Assembly: GCA_021186555.1 (NCBI GenBank)
Contig: JAJKFL010000031.1
Coordinates: 19,250,487 to 19,314,486, forward strand
Direction: 5' to 3'
From: Reticulitermes speratus
Lineage: Eukaryota; Arthropoda; Insecta; Blattodea; Rhinotermitidae
Length of the DNA stretch: 64,000 nucleotides
The notes under the pieces were generated by a model. That model was not told where the DNA came from and ran no database searches. It worked only from the letters and a program-made list of their open reading frames with translations. This document shows, piece after piece, positions 12,230-25,099 of the stretch; the stretch's first letter is position 1, and each line of letters opens with the position of its first letter. A program made the translations under genes and the position numbers.

Positions 12230-12290
12230 TTCCCCACATGTTTCGGCCAGTACTTGGCCATCATCAGGGAAATCGATCATGGGAAATCAC
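12230..12290 (-). ncRNA. Hammerhead-like motif of a PLE remnant, non-cleavable H17
   Basis: Minus strand: AUUUCC, CUGAUGA, U, stem II GGCCA/UGGCC with a 5-nt loop, GAAAC, AUGU, then G and GGGAAU. Stem I (AUUUCC with GGGAAU) has six pairs. H17 is G, which the family rule (not G) says should block cleavage. The rest of the element was not recognised. Confidence 0.6.
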
Positions 12291-12990
12291 TGCTAGCGTT
12301 ACATTTCTTTCATGCGTGTTCAAAATGAAACATTTTACAAACTCTTGTGATTAAGAACTGCAAGTCGTTCAGCACATACAAATACATGAAATGAGGAAAA
12401 TGATTTGATACACTGAAAATGCTTAAAATGTGTAATTCCGATAGGTTCTGAGAACTGCTTAGATAGCTGGATACAAACTTCAGTTTGTAAGCAGATTTCA
12501 CGAATCAGACTATCTGCCATTAAACAATATTCCGTTTTCATCGTGAAAAGTGCCACTTGAAATGAAATAGACCAGACTGGCCTTCCAATCCAGATATCTG
12601 TCATTTTCATCGTCCAAATTCCCAAAATTACTTTCAACTGTAATATAATATAGTCTATCAATACAGCAGATCTTCTAGTGCTCTTGTCTACGCTGCTAAT
12701 GCGGTAGTACGGTATGCTGGAGAGGCGTATCGAGGATACATGTTCAACATGTGTTACGCTGCCAAGTTTTCCGTTGTGGGCTGCTAAATCGTAACGAGAA
12801 TGGCAGTGGAGAGATGTTACTTGCCGGAGGTTTATGTCGTAAATATACAGAAACAACTACATATAACATTATAATTGTTACATACAAAATGAGCTGTGAC
12901 AGTCTGCACAAACAAGCCTTATACACTAAATAACGAATTATCAAAAGATGTAATAATGTCAATTAAGGACATACAATTAGCATTTTAAAC

Positions 12991-13540
12991 AAACAGGATA
13001 CCTGTAGACTTCATTTTCCGCACAGACAAACTGGATGCGGAACTAACATATATGCGATGCTGACCCTTGAAGGTTATAAACATACTTCAACAAGATATCC
13101 ACACCGTTAAATGTTGTTTGTAAGTCTGTAGAGGTTATGAAATAAACACGTTCCAAATTAAAGCTTATACAAGATTATAAATATGTGATCAGTTTAGCAG
13201 GCATTCGCAAACTAAGCGTATCAAGAACTGGAGATCAAATAAGTCCGTTCTTAACTCGATGGGAAATGTGCGTCCAACGTAACACTGAGGCGCGTTCGGA
13301 TGTTTGTATCCTGGACGCTTCACAGATATCACACCATTGCACCCACTGGAGATCACACGTTTTAATACTGTTCACAATTGTACTGGGCATTTTCACTAAA
13401 TAATATTCCCTAGCCTGTAACTTTTGTATTACAAAATATTTATTTTTCTGCAGGAGGTAGCACTTGTAGTAGTGATGACATGCAACAGATGGCGCCAAGA
13501 GTCAGCCAGATGTTATTCGCGGGATAAGTCGACGAGCAAC
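12991..13540. other. No gene recognised
   Basis: No coding signal. Several mid-size open frames on both strands overlap each other and none shows a known motif. It ends at the mariner remnant. Confidence 0.5.
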
Positions 13541-13544
13541 AATG

Positions 13545-13985
13545 TTGACATTGGAAACTTGGTCCCGCGAAAAAGTTCGCCGTGTGGTTCGGCTTTGATG
13601 GGCGAAACATTTTCTCCCCATCGAAGTTAATCACCAATTGACAGAGGTTTATGGCGATAAAGTAATGAGAGAGCAGCAAGCCATCAAATGATGCAGAGAG
13701 TACGAAAATGGTCGAAGGATATCGGTACTGATGATCGCACCGGTCGGCCAAGCACAATAAGGATGGATGCGAATGCGGAATGAGTGGAGGGGCTGATTTT
13801 GGAAGCTGAAGCAATATTTGGGAGGTCGCTAAATCTACAATAACGAGAAAATGACTGTTCGTAAATAGTTTCGAATGCAAGAGCCCGATTTCTACGGAGA
13901 TGGAATTTTTAAACTCGTGTCAAGACTGGAAAAATACATCAATGTGCTCAGGGATTATGACTTCGGTGGAATAAATGAGCTGTAT
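13545..13985 (+). pseudogene. Mariner-like transposase remnant
   Basis: Decayed reading frame with QLTEVYGDKVMREQQA-like sequence near 13636-13680, then YENGR and GRPS-like fragments near 13700-13760. A late block, LEKYINVLRDYD-like, lies near 13925. These match the helix-turn-helix start and the end of mariner-type transposases, with the middle lost. Many stops. Dead. Confidence 0.6.
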
Positions 13986-15112
13986 TTAATGCTGTAATTA
14001 CTTCTTATTTAATTTTTATGATCTAGGGAACCTTACTGATTGAACATCCGTAGTCTTTAGTTATGGACTTCGCAAGTCGCCTAAAACATCAATAAAAAAT
14101 AAGGTATCCAGGACATGCAACTCAGGATAGTGCCTAAGGGTGGTGTCTGGCTGTCAATGTTCACGGTATCTCACTATATAATTTCTTATACTTGGATGCT
14201 TTGTTAAACTGTATGTCATAATTACAACGTGAACTGGAATTATGTAAATTTAGCAGCAAGGACGGCACAAAATTGCACAATATAATAAAATGGAGAGGAC
14301 AGACTAGTTCTCAGAATTCGGCAGATTCCCTACTTCAAGTCAAACTTGAAGGCACAAAGTCGAGGTAGAGGTCGTTCTTCTTGACCCGCTGTGGCAACCT
14401 CATATTTCGCCACAATTTCACTTACACACACACACGCACTCCCACACATTAACCCTCTATGACAGATTACAACGGTAAAACGCACTTTAAAAATGAGCAC
14501 GTAATGTCCATCCAACTGTAGTGGTAGTCATACGAATAGGCCTGTTAGGCCTACTGCGGTAACCGTTGTAAATAACGGCACAAAACCAACAGGGGCCACG
14601 CGTCGTAGTAATTAAGGTGGTCACGTTTCTGTAACAGTAACCCCGTCATTATCACGCATCAACATTAATTATGTTAGTCAGGACTACGAGGCATGACAGA
14701 GAACAATATTCATTCTAAGACAGTATTTACAGGGCACACCCATAATCTTCTTCTTCGGCTGTGAGAAATTTAAACCGCTGGCCGGATCCTATTCAAAATT
14801 CATGTAAAAGCTTTAGATTATAATTATCGAGAATACTTCGCATTGAACTATGGAAAACGAGTATCCTACATCATACTTTACTGTTCATTTCATTCGCTGA
14901 AAATACGCCGAACATCGTCTAGCTTTCAACTAAAACCGTCTAATTGAATAAATCATGTTGCCTGGGTGTGAGGAATCGCTCATTGCCTGAATAATTGCCA
15001 TTTACTGCATACTGACCCATTCTTCAAAAATGTCAATCTTAAAGGCCCACGCATTCGCGTAACAATGACACTTATTATTATTATTATTATTATTATTATC
15101 ATCATCATCATT

Positions 15113-15935
15113 AATCCGCACTGTGAAATATGCAGATGACCTTGTGCTACTGGCTAGGGAAGAAAAGGTGCTACAGGGCATGGTTGATACGACTAAGTGA
15201 AATTGGAAGACGCTATGGAATGGAAATGAATGTGGGAAAAACTAAAGTAATGAAAATCTCAAGGCAACCATCCCCAATGAAAATTATGATAGATCAAAAA
15301 CAATTGGAGAATGTGGAATATTTCAATTATTTGGGTAGCATGATAACAAGTTATGCAAGGTGTACACGTGAAATTAAATCCAGAATTGTCATGGCCGAAG
15401 CTGCATTCAACAAGAAGAAAAATCTTTTCACCAGCAAACTGGAATTAAATTTAAGGAAGAAACTAGTAAAGTGCTACATTTGGAGCATAGCTTTGTATGG
15501 TGCTGAAACGTGGACACTTCGGAAAGTAGATCAGAAGTATTTGGAAAGTTTTGAAATGTGGTGCTGGAGAAGAATGGAGAAGATCAGTTGGACCGATCGT
15601 GTGAGAAATGAAGAAGTATTACACAGAGTCAAGGAGGAGAGGAATATCCTACATACAATAAAAAGAAGAAAGGCTAACTGGATTGGTCACATCTTGCGTA
15701 GAAACTGCCTTCTGAAACACGTGATTGAAGGAAAGTTAGAAGGAAGGATAGAAATGACGGGACGACGAGGAAGAAGACGTAAGCAGCTACTGGATGACCT
15801 TAAGGAAAATAAAAGATACTGGAAATTGAAAGAGGAAGCACTAGATCGCACCCTGTGGAGAACTCGCTTTGGAAGAGGCTACGGACCTGTCGTAAGACAG
15901 ACTGCAGAATGAATGAATGAATGAATCATCATCAT
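15113..15935 (+). mobile_element. LINE 3' fragment, RT C-terminus with 3' tail
   Basis: Preceded by a TTA/ATC microsatellite. After YADDLVLL-like sequence with one frameshift near 15135-15190, an open frame runs to 15912. It has GMEMNVGKTKVMKISRQ, the NYLGSMIT block, WSIALYGAETWTLR and WCWRRMEKISWTDRVRNEE. This is the C-terminal part of an insect LINE reverse transcriptase. The frame ends in GAATGA units typical of the family's 3' end. The frame is long but lacks the N-terminal RT and endonuclease, so it is a 5'-truncated copy. Confidence 0.88.
15130..15912 (+). pseudogene. LINE reverse transcriptase C-terminal fragment (about 240 aa open)
   Basis: Open from the frameshift near 15190 to the TGA at 15910. 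The RT palm motif YADD-LVLL is upstream in another frame, followed by the RT connection region and the Arg/Lys-rich end (GRRGRRRKQLLDDLKE). No promoter or complete domain. It is the product of a truncated retrotransposon, not a host gene. Confidence 0.85.
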
Positions 15936-16189
15936 CATCATCAACATCATCTCGGCTTTTAATGCTGTTATAACCACCTACAAAAAACACTCAAGTAAAT
16001 CTTCCAGGCCCCATAGTAATTCTTACTTCCAAAGTTCTAGCACAGCAGGCCACTTCAAAACAGACCACGGTTTCCTTCCACTTAATTGCTCTTCGTCAGT
16101 CACAACCATTTTACCCCTTACAATTTCAGTCGACAAATCTTCAATGAATGATACAACGACCACGCGAAATGCGTTTTGATTCCATGACG

Positions 16190-16497
16190 AAATGTAGAAG
16201 TATTACACAGAGTCAAGGAGGAGAGGAACATCCTACATACAATAAAAAGAAGAACGGCTAACTGTATTGGTCACATCTTGCGTAGAAACTGGCTTCTAAA
16301 ACACGTGAATGAAGGAAAGTTAGACGAAAGGATAGAAATGACGGGAAGACGAGGAAGAAGGCGTAAGCAGCTACTGGATAACCTTAAGGAAAAGATACTG
16401 GAACTTCAAAGAGAAGCACTAGACCGCACCCTGTGGAGAACTCGCTTTGGAAGAGGCTACGGTGTCGTAAGACAGACTACAGAATGAATGAATGAAT
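16190..16497 (+). mobile_element. Second LINE 3' fragment, same subfamily
   Basis: Repeats the last 300 bases of the 15.1 kb copy (HILRR, LKHVNEGKL, GRRGRRRKQLLDNLKE) with scattered changes and small deletions, ending in GAATGA units. More strongly 5'-truncated. Confidence 0.85.
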
Positions 16498-16837
16498 GTA
16501 GAATTGTAACACTTTGTACGTGGTATGTGCTGTGCGAGATTACAAACTTGACATATTGCGAATGAAATTTCTGTTGCGTGCTCTGAAAAGTGCCAACATG
16601 ACGCGTGCGCTGTTAACTAAGACCAGCCCTCGTACGGTCGGAAGGCACCTGTGATATTTAGCATGAATCTGTCGTCTACGTACAGGACAAAAACTGCTTC
16701 GTCGCGCCAGTGCAACGGGTAGACTAAACAAAACCTTGTAGGGGTTCTGCCTAGCTGAAATTTGAGAGCAACCTGAAGCAATGGACCACGCAACTCCTAA
16801 TCAGTGACATAAACCGCTACCTTACAGAGGAAGGTGG

Positions 16838-16935
16838 GCCGGGATAGTGTAGTCGGTACGGGGATCGAATCCCGGTAGGGGCGAAATTTTCGGCGCCCGT
16901 CCAGACCGGCCCTGGGGCCCAACCAGCCTCCTCTT
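16838..16935 (+). repeat. tRNA-derived SINE head
   Basis: Starts GGGCCGGGATAGTGTAGTCGG (A-box-like), with B-box GGGATCGAATCCC. It continues GTCCAGACCGGCCCTGGGG and CAGCCTCC, shared with the SINE at 53836. It is shortened between A and B boxes, so it is not a real tRNA gene. Confidence 0.75.
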
Positions 16936-17422
16936 TTCATTATAATATACACCAATTCGATGTTCCGCTACCCGGTCAATGTACACATACGAAAGCCTTC
17001 ATTTACATCACTCACTGCCATACCAGCGTCATATTACAACAACACTATAATATTAAACGCATAAATGCACGGAATTTTATTTGCTGACATCATCCAGTCA
17101 TGTTAGAGACAACACAAAAGGACTGTTGTCTATGACAGCAAATCCTGGATCTCTGTATCGAAAGTAATCAGGCACACTATCGATACGTTGTCATACACTC
17201 GTAATGATACTAGGACACTATCCACACCTTGAGGTTAACTCAAGTAGTTTATGTCTAAGAATGATTATGATGATGATGATGATAAATGAGTTTTAAATTT
17301 CTGGTTGAAGGGAGCCAGAGTCACTAGTCTACGATGGTGTGGGGCGATGGCCACCGTAGTTCTCCCCTTAATTCGGGCCTGTCGGGAATATTTTCAGCCG
17401 TTAATATTGAATTATAGCTAGT

Positions 17423-17680
17423 CAGGGGCGTAGCGAACCGACAGTATGGGCGATGGTGCGACCGCCCCGGGCGGCAGTGTGCACAGGGGTGCAAAAGGAG
17501 CTGCAAATTAGATATTTGAAATAAAAACCTGAGTATCTTCGCTCAACAAATTTTAAGCTACTGACCAAATGAAAAGAAATTCAAGAAATGATTGTGATTT
17601 CTTAAAGGTCATAATTTCTGTTAGGGGTGGCCATTGTGGTTAGTAGCCCCGGGAGCCAAAAAAACCTAGTTACGCCACTG
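17423..17680. mobile_element. hAT-like MITE, diverged
   Basis: Begins CAGGGGCGTAGC and ends TTACGCCACTG, inverted termini of the CAG(T/G)GGCGTA type, with CCCCGGGC inside both ends. No clear target duplication remains. No coding content. Confidence 0.5.
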
Positions 17681-17689
17681 AAACCAGTA

Positions 17690-19500
17690 ACTGTGGATGC
17701 AGAAGTTTCTTCGAAACGGCGTTTGATCTATCCAACTACACAGCGTCATATCCCTGATAAACGTAATTTAGACACTCGCAGCAATGAAGACTTAAAGTCA
17801 TATAATTAGTCTCAAATTCATTCAGTAACACAAGGCTGAACACATGTAACAGACAGCTGCATCGCCCCGATACGCTTGCCGTTCCGGAAACTGGTCCTTC
17901 CGCAATGCGATGAACACAAGGCATGCAAGCCTTATCCGCTTGCAATAAATGGAAAACTTTAGATAATAAAGAAACGAGACTGGCCAAAAATGATAAACAT
18001 ACAGTTTTAATGTTCAGAAGGTCCGGAGTTCAATCAGTAGGTTTCGGTGGTTTATGTGAGAACCCGAATGGCGGGATAATCCAAAACGCAGATCTGAGAT
18101 CTGATCAACTGCCCACCAAAGCACTAGTACTGCTAGTGGTCATAAACAAAACAGGCTCTACCAAACACAGAACATTACTTCAATATGGATGTTACGACAT
18201 GTGATCTAAATACCGCCTCTGTAAGAAGTACTCTCCCATCTACAAATTCAGATCAAGTCGCGGTGTTTATAATTACATTTACAACTTCCTAACTCTTTAC
18301 GTTACTAATGTGACCGGATTTGCGAATAAAGTGTGTGTATTTTACCACGAATTAAACCCCAAATGCTGCCAGCATAATTTACGTAATACACCCATACAAA
18401 CATGTATTACTGCGATGACGATAATTGGCTAAATGCAGGGATCGCCTATGGGCAACGAAAAATTCAAAGAAGGCTTGTGTAAACTTCAGCTTAGTTTATG
18501 ACTGACCTTGGCTTTCTTAATCATACAAACAGTATTACCATGCTGCAGTGACGTTACGAGAAACAGCAGCCAGACGAACTGAGGCTTCCAAGAACTACAT
18601 GCACTGCTACATTAGCTCGACGTTTATCGCCTGTCCGGTCACGCGATGAAAAGGCCTGTCTAGTGCGCATCGCTCTTGTTACGTTTCCATACGGAATCTT
18701 TCAAATAGCAATTTAATATCCTACGCCCATAAAGGCATATCCACTCCAACAACTCTCTTCCAGCGCGTACCAAACATCCTGTTCGCAAAAGAATTTTTAT
18801 GTACAAGAATTACTGACGGCACACCACAAAAAACTTCATCAGATACGAGTATAAAGCTAACAATACAGGAATGTACCTATGACGTAACAATGAGGTGCAT
18901 CTAGTCTTAGCATCCTGGAATCTTCTCAGATGGTCACACCATGTAATCCACTTGGGGGAGGGGGGGCCCACTTTTTGTTATTGTTTACAAACGTAGATAT
19001 GTTATAAAATCTCACCATTATTAAGGTCTGTTATCACTTTTTACAATTTTCATTTCAAGAATTCATTATTTATATGTCTACGTTGATTTCGCTGTGTTAA
19101 ATTTATCGGCCATAACCTTAAAGTTCCACCCTGTTTAAATATTTTATGATTGTTGACTTACAAACTATATTTCGCACACAATTTGTACGTACATTCATAA
19201 CCTACCTATCTCTCTATCCCTACTATGTCCTTAAACAGCATACTGATTAAAAATGGACGAATTCCAGCCAACTTGTATACGTCTGTGTACAATACCTAGT
19301 AACATCGAGATAAAAAACAAAACAAAAATAAATAAATAAATAACAATAAAAGCGAACACTCAATACTAGTATAGACTGTTCGCTTAACAAGTATACTCGT
19401 ACGTCATTAGTAAAAACAGGATACAATATTCAACAAGACATGAGAACTTGTAACACTTCTACATGTTTGGATGCATACAATACAAATATGGTTAGCTATC
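17690..19500. other. No gene recognised
   Basis: No domain, splice-paired exon or transposon terminus seen. CpG is common. Belongs to the CpG-richer block. Confidence 0.5.
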
Positions 19501-19785
19501 CCATTACAGGCACATTACTGGACAGGCAGTTAGGGCTCCAGGAGGTTGATGCTCCCAGAATTTCTAAACAATCGGCACATGAAGGTGGTAAGGTTGTCAG
19601 CCTTACGCACCGGCCACCTTTACCCCCAACAGATATCTGTTAGAGGCTGAGACGACCAGCGCGGTCGGAAGGATTAAGTCAATGAAAAATGTCAATGACC
19701 CCATCGGAAATCGAACCCGCTACCTTCCGGCTTGTAGCGCAGTGCTTCAGCCAACTGCGCCACCGCGTACCCGCAACCCCCTAAA
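19500..19785 (-). repeat. tRNA-derived SINE
   Basis: Minus strand: GGGTACGCGGTGGCGCAGTT (A box GTGGCGCAGTTGG), B box GGGTTCGATTTCC at about 19705, and then a non-tRNA body running toward 19500. The tRNA-like part does not close a normal acceptor stem and continues into a SINE body, so it is called a SINE. Confidence 0.7.
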
Positions 19786-19789
19786 ACAA

Positions 19790-22700
19790 TACAAAATTTA
19801 CTCAGACTCATACGATCAAAGCTAATGATGTCATTATGAAAAATGGGAGAGAAACCCAGTGTATAAGCCTTTAAAAACGTGAGGCAAGGTCTAAGTTGTA
19901 ATAATTTGCATCGAGGACGAACTTATTGGCACTGAAGCGTTATCCAAACCTGGGCTAGACACGCCGCTCTCATTTCTTGTTCCACACGTACCTGTGACGG
20001 GTTTTTGCTCTTTAACCCGGCAACTGATAAAACCCCGCCTCACGCACGTAGGATGCAGGAAAACGAATCGACACTTTCGCAGCTTTCTCACTTAATTCTT
20101 TTTATTCAGCTTGCACACGTATCTAAAAGTCAGGAACAGTCACTGTCGCCGATTTAATTTTTCAGAGAGCTCAGAAGAAAGACGTTTTTCCTCTTTGGTA
20201 ATAGTGAGGAAACAGCCTTTAGTTGTAGTTTCCATTTCAAAAGCTCTTACATCTCCGCTAATCTGTTCGTCATCGTTATTGATATATTTTTTAAACCAGG
20301 AAATAAGTCCACAATTTCACTATCCATTTACCTTCGCCAAAACTCAACTTTTTAACTAAACGACTTCAGTTTGTTTTTCAACAGAAGAACTTTATTATCT
20401 CTGCCTTTCAGTAAAGCATCAAGATATGTCACTTAAATATGTCAGCTTCATGGTGAAATCACTGTCGCTGAATACATGAGCACTGCCATTTACCCTGTTC
20501 ACTACTAGTAAATTTCGTCTCTCAGTGTGAAAACACGTGTTAGAACGTTCTCCTCAGATAGCCATCCTGAAGTTCAGTAAAAATAATTACGGAAGTGTGC
20601 TCTAGACCCATCTCTTTACATAACTTATCTAACATCTTTGCCTTTGCTTCAGACTGTTTGTAGAACATTCCCAGAGTTCAAATCTTTGGAGGCAACAGCT
20701 TCTCTGGAAATCATGCAGTGTGTCCACAAAACGCTTGGAGATTTTTGCAGGATAAAGCTTGAATTCCTCCATGAGGGTCCGATATACAGCGCGCCCCTCT
20801 GTAGGCCTATACACTCTCACACAGGTAGAAGGTTTCTTGGGATCCGCATTCGCACAGCTGTCAATAACATAGAAAAGATCCTCTGTCTTACTTGGCCCCC
20901 TATGCGTGGCCCTCTAATTTATTTGCAAGATCTGAGGTTCTCACAGCGGTGCTGCTGAAAATTTTACTTTTGTGGGAATTTACTCCACGTCGACTGGGAG
21001 ATCGTTACTGACGGTTCGAAGGTTCGTTATACATTTGAAATGTCGGCTATTTACCAACTTACAAGGCGTCACATCCCAGAAGACTTGAGTCATCTTTTAT
21101 TTTGTCATCATTAATATATCTTACTAACTACGCGGAGTCTTGAGAAGTTAATAAATTCCCCAGCAAGTCAATAAATTCTCCGCATTTTATTGAACCCAAA
21201 GGATCATGACGGGGTTCACAACAGCCCGACTCTAGTCCCTACCCTGAACCAGATACGTGCAATCTGCACCTTACCATCCCACTTCTATGACAGCCATTTT
21301 AATAAAACAATCCCGCGAAATGTTTCGTCAGTTGCAGATACATTTTACAAAATAACCTTCAGTAAATGTTACTCGCTTACTGGCTGCTCGGAACTGTGCA
21401 TGGACACCAATATATTTTCAACGATTCCTCCCTTGAAAACTCGGCGACATACCGTAGTTTACATCTTCAGAAACGACTTACTAACCTTTTCAAAGCCTGA
21501 TCAGTTTTTATCACTACCAATTTTCGTGCAGTATGAAGTGGAATATATACACACACTCTCTAAAGCCTTCAGAAAAATTCAAGCCGAGACATAAAATTTA
21601 CATTTTTATACAGGTGGAAAAGAAAATAATTATTGAACTTAAAGCCTGCTCTATATAGACCACATCTGCGGCCAGTAATATGGATAATCAATATCCCCAA
21701 TAACCACAAAAGGAGTTAAAGCACACCTCCTCATTAAATTTTTCTGTAATCAACTGTAACAGTTTGGCATTGCCTGCCGTAACGTAAGGCTTATACCGTA
21801 CCACGTGTGACTGAGTGGCCCACGGTGCGCACAAATGATGTTTCGTGTTCCACTTTAGTACGTCACTATAAAGATGTCATGTATGGTTATGATGTTGTGG
21901 TGTGTTATGTCCATCTACATCACTCTGCAACTGTGCCAGTAGTGTAAAAGCCATTAGGTAAATACAACGCAGCTTTATGACTATGGCATGCGGAGTGCCG
22001 CAAAAATGTCAGTTCGTAATTTGACTTCCATTTACCCTCTATTACATTTGTTTCTCTCTAAAGTGCCTCGATGATATTAAGCATAGAACCAGTAACAGAA
22101 ATATCCACAACAAATATTTCAACATTAATACTCTGAAAATATTGACAATTTCTGTTAACTCTGTACAGAAGGATGTGTTCTGAATTGTTTAATGTCCTTG
22201 TTTATTATGCAGACCACTGTACCAAGTAAACATAGTGGCAAAATAAACTTAACTATACGCCGCGTGTTTTCCAAACGTTTTCTTTGCCGTTTTGCATACC
22301 TCATTGGAGTATATGCTCACCGTCAATATAAATTAAAGAAATCTTCCTTTTATACGTACAACATTCGTAATAATATATGGTCTTAAATTCCAAAGTATCT
22401 GACAGTAATTATATCATCATTCGCTCCTGTTGAATTAGAAAGACAGAACAATGCACGACGATACTGATAACTTCCCCACTTCTCCAATGACTTCAGCGCG
22501 TAAACAGGCTCAACACCGAAAATCTGGGCCAAATTATTAGGCTATTTTCTTTATGATTTGAAGTGCACTGGTCGCTTTAAAATAATGAGTAATTATGTAA
22601 TTATTCTTCTATTTGGAACTCTGCAATTCCTCCAACGCCTGGGGCATATTTCTTTTTGTTATAAATGTGTTTACAAGTGAGCACCTGCAATGAATAAACA

Positions 22701-24700
22701 CAAAAAATTATTTCACACAGAAATTAGCTGTCAGGCCTACTCCGGATATTTATGTTTACTGCAGCTTGACTTTTTATAAGCACGTTAGCAAACTGTTGCC
22801 TAATCACGTGTCTTTAACTATAACCACCGGCATATTTCATATTAATATGAAGCCATGATTCCTCGCATGAAACGCGCCACTGTAAAGAACAAACAGAAGA
22901 AACAGAATACACACTAAAATGACACTTTCATGTGTGCCCGCCATGCTTCCTAGTACAACCACAATTTTATTTTTGTAACAATGCTGTGGCTTCTGTTACC
23001 TTTCTGGTGACGGAAAAAATCAGAAATTGGCATTTACGTAGACCGCAGCCAAAGATGTAAAATGTCTTATTTTTTTAAGAACTATATTATATGATAACGA
23101 AGTAAACACTGTTGTCGCCACTCGTAAACATACGATCTTCATTCACGAACGAGTGCCATGCGGCTGAACTAGACGGTGCATGTATCGTGGACCATCCACC
23201 AGCCCGTCACAGAACCTCGCGCTGCGCGGCTGCGTAAATCGCACCCCACGGCGTCACCCGTATTGATGAAATGAGTTGGTCGAGCCCATTTCCTATCGTG
23301 GGTAGAGAAGGGAAAAATGCACACATAAAATATGTTTACGAATGGAACTGTATGTAGCTATGGGAAGTATTTACTCACTATGAGCTTCAATTCTGCCCTT
23401 TGAAATTGCCTGAAGACGAATTCCACCTTTATGATCTATTTTCTAGGACAACGCGCAGTTATCTATAGAAAATAACACCAATACAATTTTGGTAAATTCA
23501 GTTATACTCGTATAAAGACATCTGAGAAGTCTAAGTCTCCGCATCTTTCGACTTAACAGCAGAGTACGCACAGAAGATGGACGACAAACCTCTCATATTC
23601 GTCTGCCAAACAAGGCGTTCTGAGCAAGTCGCGATATTGTTCCCAAGTAACACAGTACCGAAGTCAAATAATCTACGCTTTAAAAAACACAGTTTCCAGT
23701 CTACTGGTTGTACAGCAAGTGTCTTCATATGGCCAATTTCGTCAACTGTGTGTGCATTTTCAAGCGCCAGTCCTTTTATGTCTACTTGACGGTTTCCGAC
23801 GGAAAACAAAAGTGGGACAAGAATTACAGAGCTACGCTTGTATAATCTTATAGTATTGATTACTAAAAATTATTCCCTTACGTTTTGCCCTCTACGGTTT
23901 GTATGACTGTAACGATGCGCGAAACACAAAAGGCGCGCGCAAAATAAAAAGTCAGTCACGAGGTACATACAATGCAACATAAATCTCTTCACCTGCCGGA
24001 TATTCATACTCAAAACCAGATCCGTTTTGATCCGCATAAAGTAGTACTTCTAATCGCTTATGTGGAGTTTACACGTCGTTATTCCTGGAAAAAAATGTCA
24101 CAACTCAAAAAATGCAATTTACGAGTTATGTACAGGATTAGGCTGCCAAAACTGCCAAATTTACTTGTTTTAACAGGAAAAGTATCACAAATAATGATTC
24201 TTAGCCGTGAGGAGGCGCTAGTGTCACTGTTATTCAGAGCGGAATAATGACCATGTGATTGAAAAACAGTGTTACATGATCAGTTTTGTACTTTTGGAGC
24301 TGTATCACTTTTCTTCCGGACAAACGATATAAGTTTACTTGCATGTCTGTATTATGGGGAGTTCTCTGCCGGACACTTGCAGTGATCGGACATACCATGT
24401 CAGCGAACCATAAAATACGCACGTTATTTGCAACGCATCTCAGCACGTCCTACGAGTATGTCCTAACATGGGCCATGAATTTCCTTTCACATTAAAGACC
24501 TGCCCCTGGCTCACGTCCTAGCCATTATGACGGCTCCCCCCCCCCCCCACCATCATCATCATCCCCACAGACATCTAAAATCAAAATGCGAGTTGTTTTC
24601 CTTATTAACAGCAACCATCGCCCTTGTTTCTTGTGACTGCATAATATCTTATATTCGGATGGGTCCGGTTTCATTCCACCACCATGTCAGTTCTTCGTAT
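19790..24700. other. No gene recognised
   Basis: Open frames up to about 134 codons (for example 21190-21594 +) show no conserved motif and lack splice-site support. CpG is common throughout. Confidence 0.5.
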
Positions 24701-24734
24701 CTTTCCTGAACATACCTACTAGGGCAAAAAAGCC

Positions 24735-24817
24735 GGGGTCCACAAATTTTCCCAAAATCTACGAGCCACCTCAGAATTCTAAACGCCAGAAGGGTGACAC
24801 GAAGCAAATTCCATACT
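24735..24817. repeat. Unclassified repeat, copy 1 left part
   Basis: Shares about 80 bp with 30269-30350 (GTCCACAAATTTTC, CACCTCA, CGCCAGAAGG, GAAGCAA). The similarity resumes at 24995-25040 after a 177-bp insert. Confidence 0.6.
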
Positions 24818-24994
24818 CGCATATTTTACAACATATTATTTTGTGAGGTCTCACAAAAACTTTACGCTTTGCCTTGTATTGGGCGTTTTTGTATTATACG
24901 CCTGATGATGGTCGAACGACCGAAACATGTTGTGTGAAAATAATTTGGTGAATACAGGTTGTGTTAAACTGAACATGTACAGTAGTTTCTTTTA
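24818..24994 (+). mobile_element. Small PLE-related insert PLE-2 with 8-bp TSD TCCATACT
   Basis: The 177-bp insert is flanked by TCCATACT at 24810-24817 and 24995-25002. A related repeat at 30269-30370 has only one such site, so it serves as a diverged empty-site comparison. It contains a hammerhead core at 24897-24936. Confidence 0.75.
24897..24936 (+). ncRNA. Hammerhead ribozyme candidate in PLE-2
   Basis: CUGAUGA at 24902-24908, an extra U, stem II GGUC/GACC with loop GAAC, GAA at 24922, then A-C/G-U as a two-pair stem III, and H17 = U at 24931. Stem I pairs UACGC (24897-24901) with GUGUG (24932-24936), including two wobbles. All invariant core bases are present. Helix III is very short, as in PLE hammerheads. 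Confidence 0.65.
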
Positions 24995-25040
24995 TCCATA
25001 CTGAGGACACACAAATATTAGGCGCAAACCGTACAAACTT
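24995..25040. repeat. Unclassified repeat, copy 1 right part
   Basis: Shares CATACTGAGGAC and CACAAATATTA with 30352-30380. It is the continuation of the repeat interrupted by PLE-2. Confidence 0.55.
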
Positions 25041-25099
25041 TAGTCGCTAAGGTGACCTGCCACCCGTGATTTGTGTACCCCTGCATTAAGGTAGGTTCT

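Noticed and set aside
12335-12856. 173-codon open frame (-)
   Set aside because: No recognisable domain or repeats; composition looks like random AT-rich DNA.
19690-19775. tRNA gene with good A and B boxes
   Set aside because: The anticodon arm and acceptor stem cannot be closed convincingly and the sequence continues into a SINE-like body; called a SINE.
21190-21594. 134-codon open frame (+)
   Set aside because: No known motif, no exon signals; plausible by chance in 64 kb.
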